The position numbers and the translations under genes are program-made. From VMCP01 sp964527775 (GTDB taxonomy: Bacteria; Bacteroidota; Bacteroidia; NS11-12g; UBA955): 64,000 nt of DNA. This document shows, one piece after another, positions 59,085 to 64,000 of this stretch; the first letter of the stretch is position 1; the number at the start of each line of letters is the position of its first letter. The notes beneath the pieces are model-generated. The model had not been told where the DNA came from. It ran no database searches and saw nothing but the letters and a program-made list of their open reading frames with translations. The DNA is taken from NCBI GenBank assembly GCA_964527775.1, contig CAZGQS010000005.1, forward strand, positions 1-64,000, in the 5' to 3' direction.

Positions 59085-61007
59085 ATGAATGCTTTGAGAC
59101 TTTTATTGACCACTTCAATTGCGGTTTTTTGTCAGACCATATTCGCTCAGGCTCTTTATGTTTCCTCGGGCGAAACCGTATTTATATCCTCAGGAACCAC
59201 AGTAACATCCACCAGTGGAGTGACAACCATTGTTTCAGGTGGTACATTAAATGTAGCGGGTGAATATCAAAGTGCGGGCAACTTTACCAATTCTGGAACG
59301 CTAACAGCTTCCTCTGGTACTTTGACTTTTACTGGCTCCGGACAAACTGTTTCAGCCAATAACGCAACAGTGAAAAATGTGAATATTGGTTCATCGGCAT
59401 CTGTTACACTTAGCAGTTCACTTAATATTCAAGGGGGTACGAATTATGGTACTTTGACGGTGGCCAACGGCGGTTCACTGAATTCTGCGGGATACTTGAC
59501 ATTGAAATCAGATGCGAATGGAAACGCGGTTGTTGCAGCTGGTTCTTCATCTGGATCATACATTACCAATAATGTGGTTGTAGAAAGGTACATCCCAGCT
59601 CGTAGAGCTTTTAGAATTGTTTCCCCTAGCGTTACAACTTCAACTTCCATATACTCAAACTGGCAAGAAGGTGGTTCGAGTAGCTCTTCTTTAGGAACTC
59701 ACATCACCGGAAACAGCGGCTCATCTAACGGATTTGATAATACCGCCACCAACAACGCCTCTCTTTTTAGTTTTAACAACGCATCCGGTTCAAATACCGA
59801 TGGAAGTTGGTCGGCAGTTACAAATACCAACACCAATACATTGACTGCCGGTTCGCCTCTGAGAGTTTTAATAAGAGGTGATCGTACCATTGATCTATCA
59901 ACTGCGGCCCCTACACCTACAGCAACAACCTTAAGAGCAACAGGTACTCTTGGACAAGGAAATGTTACAGTAAGCAGTCTGAGTCAAATTTCAAACGGAT
60001 TCAGTCTGGTTGGAAATCCATTTCCGACCCCTGTAAACATGAAGTCTGTTCTGGATAACGCTACCAACGTATCAAATGCTTACTTTTATGTTTGGGATCC
60101 ACAAGTGAATACTCGCGGTGGATATGTGACGTTTGATTTGAGCACTAACACAAGCAATGTGGGTACTTCTGACCAAAACGTCTTTCTTCAACCTGGACAA
60201 TCTGCTTTTGTCAAAACGTCGTCTAATGGTTCCGCTTCTTTGACTTTTGCTGAAAGTTACAAATCAACTTCTAGTATAAATCAAGGGGTGTTCTTGACCA
60301 TTCCTCCTCAATCGGTTCTGAAAATGGAATTGTCTCAGCGCGATAGTTTCAAAGTGGGTGGAAATATGTGCGATGCGTTGATTGTGAAGTTTGATCCTTC
60401 TATGTCGAATACACTAGAGATTCAAGATGCGATCAAACCTATTAATCAAGATGAGAATTTATCTGTATTAGTAGGAGAAAAGTTTTGTTCCATCGAATCG
60501 AGAAGTATCCCTCAGAATGAAGAAATCATTGATCTAAGAATTTCTCAATTGAGGCATTTGAACTATACCTTGAAGGCTGAATTTACCGGTGATTTGGGAA
60601 TGGATGCTTACTTGTTGGACAGATTTACTGGCAAAACGCATGCCTTGAAAAGAGAAGGAGAGACTGTCATTGAATTTGATGTTGATGCAACAACCGAAAG
60701 TAAAGCCAATCAGCGTTTTGCATTAATCTTTGATGCTGGAAACAACAGTAGAGTAAAGAGCATTCAACAGTCATTTAAAGCATATCCAAATCCTTTGAAT
60801 GGTTCGAAGATTACCTTAGATGTATTTGCGGCCCAAATTCAAAGCGTTGAAATCTATGATATTTCAGGTAGATACATGGGGAATTTGAAATCTGCCCCTA
60901 ACGAAAATGAGTTTGAGCTCCATGAACAATTGCCTAATGGTGCGTATTTACTAAGAGCAAACACCAACGAAGGTCAGTTTTCTACCACTATTTCTGTTGC
61001 TCGATAG
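59085..61007 (+). CDS. Type IX-secreted surface protein, Ser/Thr/Gly-rich
   Basis: A signal peptide (LLLTTSIAVFCQTIFAQ, cut near 22) precedes a Ser/Thr/Gly/Asn-rich region (25-130) with regular short strands (SGTTVTSTSGVTTIVSGG), like a right-handed beta helix. Residues 160-400 form a second domain (VVERYIPARRAFRIVSP and FSLVGNPFPTPVNM are typical of large Bacteroidota secreted proteins). The last 75 residues (KAYPNPLNGSKITLDV, EIYDISGR, LPNGAYLLRANT) are the type A type IX sorting domain. It is probably exposed at the surface. Function unknown. Confidence 0.82.
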   Translation: MNALRLLLTTSIAVFCQTIFAQALYVSSGETVFISSGTTVTSTSGVTTIVSGGTLNVAGEYQSAGNFTNSGTLTASSGTLTFTGSGQTVSANNATVKNVNIGSSASVTLSSSLNIQGGTNYGTLTVANGGSLNSAGYLTLKSDANGNAVVAAGSSSGSYITNNVVVERYIPARRAFRIVSPSVTTSTSIYSNWQEGGSSSSSLGTHITGNSGSSNGFDNTATNNASLFSFNNASGSNTDGSWSAVTNTNTNTLTAGSPLRVLIRGDRTIDLSTAAPTPTATTLRATGTLGQGNVTVSSLSQISNGFSLVGNPFPTPVNMKSVLDNATNVSNAYFYVWDPQVNTRGGYVTFDLSTNTSNVGTSDQNVFLQPGQSAFVKTSSNGSASLTFAESYKSTSSINQGVFLTIPPQSVLKMELSQRDSFKVGGNMCDALIVKFDPSMSNTLEIQDAIKPINQDENLSVLVGEKFCSIESRSIPQNEEIIDLRISQLRHLNYTLKAEFTGDLGMDAYLLDRFTGKTHALKREGETVIEFDVDATTESKANQRFALIFDAGNNSRVKSIQQSFKAYPNPLNGSKITLDVFAAQIQSVEIYDISGRYMGNLKSAPNENEFELHEQLPNGAYLLRANTNEGQFSTTISVAR

Positions 61008-61052
61008 TCAAAATAAGGCCTTTCGGTCTAAAATTACTATCATTGCAGTTGC

Positions 61053-63632
61053 ATGAGAAAAGTAGTATTCTTAATGGTTGCCACTGCAGCCATGATTCCA
61101 TCTACATGGGCTCAATTTAAGAGCAAGAAAAAAGAAAAAACAGCCACTCCCCAAGCACAAGATCAACCTGCAAAAGGGAAAAAAACTGAGACTATAGATA
61201 ATAAAGTCAAGGGTTGTGATACCATATCAGGCTTATTTACCTTATATCGTGATACTACTTCAGGAGAGTTATTTATGCAAATTTCTCCTCAGCAATTGAA
61301 TAAGGAATTTATTCATTTTACATACACTGAAAATGGAGTGCTTGAAGCGGGACATCACCGCGGCGCTTACCGCGGAAGCCGTATTTTTAAGATTGTCAGA
61401 AAGTATGAGGCGATAGAGTTTATTCAACAAAATACATCATTCTATTTTGATCCCAAGAACAATGTGTCAAAAAGTGCCAATGCCAATATTTCGGAGGCCA
61501 TTTTGGCTCATGAAAAAATTGTTGCAAAAGATAAGAAAGGAAATTTATTGATTGCGGCTGACGAGTTGTTTTTAACTGAACAACTTCATCAAGTTGTTGA
61601 AGGTGGCAGACCTGGAAGAGGATTTGAATTGGGTAGACTGGCAAAAGGGAAAACACAATACGAGAAAATCAAAAATTACCCCGCCAACTTAGATATTGTG
61701 GTAAAGTATGTTTACGACAATGCCTCTCCCAAGGGCGGCGCCACAGAAGCAGTTACTGACCCAAGAAGCGTGTCTATTTTGCTTCAACATAGCTTCATGG
61801 AAGTTCCAAACAATGACTTTAAGCCTCGATTTGATGACTATAGAATTGGTTATTTCTCTGAGAACGTAAATGATATGACAGCTCAGGGTTTTACCAATTA
61901 CCGAGATTTGATTCACCGTTGGGACTTGAGAAAGAAAGATCCTAATGCCATTAAAAGCGAACCCGTAAAACCCATAGTTTGGTGGATTGAAAATACCACT
62001 CCAAAAGAACTTCGTCCCATCATTAAACATGCAGCTTTGCAATGGAATAAAGCTTTTGAACCCCTTGGATTCATCAATGCCGTTCAAGTATTTGAACAAC
62101 CTGATGATGCTGATTGGGATGCAGGCGATGTGAGATACAATGTTTTGCGTTGGACGTCTTCACCCAATCCTCCTTTTGGGGGTTATGGTCCATCTTTCGT
62201 AAACCCACGAACAGGAGAAATTTTGGGTGCAGACATTATGTTGGAATACATCTTCTTGACCAATAGAGTCCGCACTCAACAGATTTATGGTATTGAAGGT
62301 GCAGAGATGGAGAATGAGCATCATTCAGCCCATGCCGGATGCGATGCTGGACTTTATTTGCATCATCAACTTCAATCATCCCAAGGAATCATGAATATCC
62401 AAGATGCTGACACCATTGAGATGACCCGACTGCTTGAGGAGTCAATTCACTATTTGATTTTGCATGAAATGGGGCATACCATGGGATTGATGCACAACAT
62501 GAAAGCTTCGCAAGTGAGAACGGTAGAAGAGTTGAACAATCCTGAGATCACGTATAAACAAGGATTGATTGGTTCGGTTATGGATTATCCAGCCATCAAC
62601 ATGCCGTCTTACGGGGTGAAGAATAAGGTTCAATATTGTCAAGTAGAGCCGGGGCCTTATGATTTGTGGGCGATTGATTTTGGATATAGCCTTCCGTTAG
62701 AAAATGTAGATGAGGAAGCTGTCAGACTTAAAAATATCTTGTCGAAAAGCATTCAGCCAGATCTAACGTTTGGAAACGATGCTGATGATATGCGTGCCCC
62801 AGGTAAAGGTCTTGATCCTCGGGTGATGATCAATGATTTGAGCGGTGAATCTGTGAAGTTTAGTGCGGAGAAAATGGATTTGATTCGTTCTTTGATGCCT
62901 AAATTATTGGTGAAGTACGGAAACGGACAGCATAGCTATCAACCCATGGTATCGGTGATGAATTCTCTGATGTCTGGTTATGGTACTCATGCGGGAATCA
63001 TATCGAGATACATTGGAGGTGTTAAGGTGGAGCGCTATACTCCTGGCCAAGCTCAAGGGAAATCTCCATATACAGCATACTCTTTGGCTGAGCAAAAAGC
63101 GGCGATGGAGGCATTGAATAAGTACATTTTTGCTCCCAATGCTTTTGAAATATCGGGCGAAATTGCTCAGCATTTGCAGCAGCAAAGACGAGGTTTCAAC
63201 TTCTTTGCATCCACAGAAGAGCCCAAAATTCACAGACAAATAGAAGGTATCCAAAACTCGGTAATGGCTCATTTGTTGAGTCCGTCGGTTTTGAATAGAA
63301 TGACCGATGCCAAATATTTGGGAAATGCCTATACGGTTTCGGATATGCTCAAAGATTTGACCAATGCAGTTTTTGAAGCGGATATCAAATCATTACCTAA
63401 CACGCATAGACGTCAACTTCAAACCAATTATGTTAAGGCATTGGTTCAGTTTATGGATAAGCCCAGTAACGGATTGGATGCAGTTGCTAGCGCCTCGATT
63501 TATAGAGAGCTCAAACGTATTGAATCGATGATGAAATCAGGTAGTCCGTTATCTAATCCCTGGGAAAATCAAGAGGTGAACAACCACAGAAATTACATCA
63601 TGTTTCTGATTGAGCGCGGATTAGACGATTAA
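61053..63632 (+). CDS. Exported zinc metalloprotease (DUF4953/DUF5117 family)
   Basis: 859 aa with a signal peptide (MVATAAMIPSTWAQ) and a Lys-rich start of the mature chain. The metzincin-like zinc motif HEMGHTMGLMHNM (His471, Glu472, His475, His481) is followed by a Met-turn-like SVMDYPAINM. Flanking domains match DUF5118 (CDTISGLFTLYRDTTSGELFMQI), DUF5117 and DUF4953, the usual order in this Bacteroidota family. It would act in the periplasm or outside; substrates are not known. The ATG lies 45 nt after the previous stop, and the next gene follows by 6 nt. Confidence 0.88.
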   Translation: MRKVVFLMVATAAMIPSTWAQFKSKKKEKTATPQAQDQPAKGKKTETIDNKVKGCDTISGLFTLYRDTTSGELFMQISPQQLNKEFIHFTYTENGVLEAGHHRGAYRGSRIFKIVRKYEAIEFIQQNTSFYFDPKNNVSKSANANISEAILAHEKIVAKDKKGNLLIAADELFLTEQLHQVVEGGRPGRGFELGRLAKGKTQYEKIKNYPANLDIVVKYVYDNASPKGGATEAVTDPRSVSILLQHSFMEVPNNDFKPRFDDYRIGYFSENVNDMTAQGFTNYRDLIHRWDLRKKDPNAIKSEPVKPIVWWIENTTPKELRPIIKHAALQWNKAFEPLGFINAVQVFEQPDDADWDAGDVRYNVLRWTSSPNPPFGGYGPSFVNPRTGEILGADIMLEYIFLTNRVRTQQIYGIEGAEMENEHHSAHAGCDAGLYLHHQLQSSQGIMNIQDADTIEMTRLLEESIHYLILHEMGHTMGLMHNMKASQVRTVEELNNPEITYKQGLIGSVMDYPAINMPSYGVKNKVQYCQVEPGPYDLWAIDFGYSLPLENVDEEAVRLKNILSKSIQPDLTFGNDADDMRAPGKGLDPRVMINDLSGESVKFSAEKMDLIRSLMPKLLVKYGNGQHSYQPMVSVMNSLMSGYGTHAGIISRYIGGVKVERYTPGQAQGKSPYTAYSLAEQKAAMEALNKYIFAPNAFEISGEIAQHLQQQRRGFNFFASTEEPKIHRQIEGIQNSVMAHLLSPSVLNRMTDAKYLGNAYTVSDMLKDLTNAVFEADIKSLPNTHRRQLQTNYVKALVQFMDKPSNGLDAVASASIYRELKRIESMMKSGSPLSNPWENQEVNNHRNYIMFLIERGLDD

Positions 63633-63638
63633 AAAACC

Positions 63639-64000
63639 ATGCGTAACTTATTCTTAGCGGTAATCTTTCTGGGTGCCGGATTAAAGGCACAAGCTCAGGT
63701 TGATTCTTTGATCTATGTTCAGTTGGGAGAAGTAAGTTTACATTCCAATAGATTGAGTCAGAATTTGACTCAAACGGGATTGAATGTGGAAGTGATTGAG
63801 ATGGCCTCTTTTAGAAAGAAGTTTCCGGTTCAAAGTTTGAATGAAGTTTTGACATTTGTTAGCGGTGTTGATTTGAGGCAAAGGGGGCCAGTAGGGGTTC
63901 AGGCTGATTTAGGCATTCGCGGATCGGGTTCAGATCAGGTGTTGGTTCTGGTAAATGGAATCAGAATGAGTGACCCACAAACGGGACATCATCAGTTGAA
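63639..64000 (+). CDS. TonB-dependent outer-membrane receptor, N-terminal part
   Basis: Runs off the window. Signal peptide MRNLFLAVIFLGAGLKAQAQ, then FPVQSLNEVLTFVSGVDLRQRGP and the plug-domain signature ADLGIRGSGSDQVLVLVNG, IRMSDPQTGHH. This is the BtuB/FepA-like plug that closes the barrel of TonB-dependent transporters. No carboxypeptidase-like N-terminal extension is present, so it is not of the SusC type. It starts 6 nt after the metalloprotease gene, suggesting co-transcription. Confidence 0.85.
   Translation, partial: MRNLFLAVIFLGAGLKAQAQVDSLIYVQLGEVSLHSNRLSQNLTQTGLNVEVIEMASFRKKFPVQSLNEVLTFVSGVDLRQRGPVGVQADLGIRGSGSDQVLVLVNGIRMSDPQTGHHQL

Noticed and set aside
58751..59263. Open frame of 170 codons on the plus strand
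   Set aside because: It runs through the antisense of tRNA-Arg and its terminator; the RVGIRTPNLLIRSQ-type peptide is the well-known translation artefact of tRNA genes, and it also overlaps the real gene at 59085.

Overview
The window reads as the chromosome of a Bacteroidota bacterium, most likely in or near the Flavobacteriales. The support is: proteins with type IX secretion C-terminal sorting domains (29.8, 40.0 and 59.1 kb); many promoters with the Bacteroidota -7 element TAnnTTTG close to start codons; almost no Shine-Dalgarno sequences; LytTR, TPR-HTH and membrane-bound AraC regulators; and many small lipoproteins. There is no ribosomal or housekeeping block that would fix the genus.

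Layout. 1-570: 3' part of a tRNA-Met, its terminator, two heptanucleotide repeat arrays and a promoter. 571-10731: a Wzx/Wzy-type surface-polysaccharide operon (PglC-like initiating transferase, Wza-like exporter, Wzz-like protein without kinase, polymerase, KpsC/S-like transferase, flippase, three glycosyltransferases); its middle is visibly AT-rich. 10737-14125: two toxin-antitoxin pairs (MazF type and VapC type) on either side of a VanW-glycosyltransferase fusion. 14168-23804: a compact and, to my knowledge, undescribed gene set. Four overlapping or abutting minus-strand genes (AMP-forming ligase; BtaA-like plus GNAT fusion; rifampin-phosphotransferase-like dikinase; UbiA-type prenyltransferase) stand divergent to a class I HMG-CoA reductase fused to an APH-type kinase domain. 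It looks like a dedicated pathway for an isoprenoid or lipid-derived small molecule. 23911-32754: M48 lipoprotein protease, DUF3050 protein, outer-membrane and lipoprotein genes, 1-Cys peroxiredoxin, fatty-acid desaturase, rRNA-type methyltransferase and a haem/copper secreted protein. 32759-37524: disaccharide phosphorolysis operon (GH65 phosphorylase, beta-phosphoglucomutase, BadF-type sugar kinase) facing a NUDIX-type regulator, with inverted repeats between them. 37559-47948: ABC-F ATPase, FKBP lipoprotein and a giant PKD-repeat surface protein. 48154-52478: a regulator cluster. 52530-54652: three exported proteins. 54738-58390: a second small, AT-rich sugar-nucleotide/capsule-like operon ending near a tRNA-Arg gene whose 3' end is duplicated in a decayed copy. 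59085-64000: a type IX-secreted protein, a zinc metalloprotease and the start of a TonB-dependent receptor.

The most striking non-genic signal is a dispersed family of tandem arrays with a strict 7-nucleotide period (95, 181, 16463, 16683, 23841, 26547, 27361 and 32201). They use several related unit words, sit mainly in gene junctions, and in three places lie in frame inside protein-coding genes, where they give 7-residue peptide repeats. They resemble in principle the heptanucleotide STRR repeats of filamentous cyanobacteria.

All functions are read from motifs and family knowledge without database searches.
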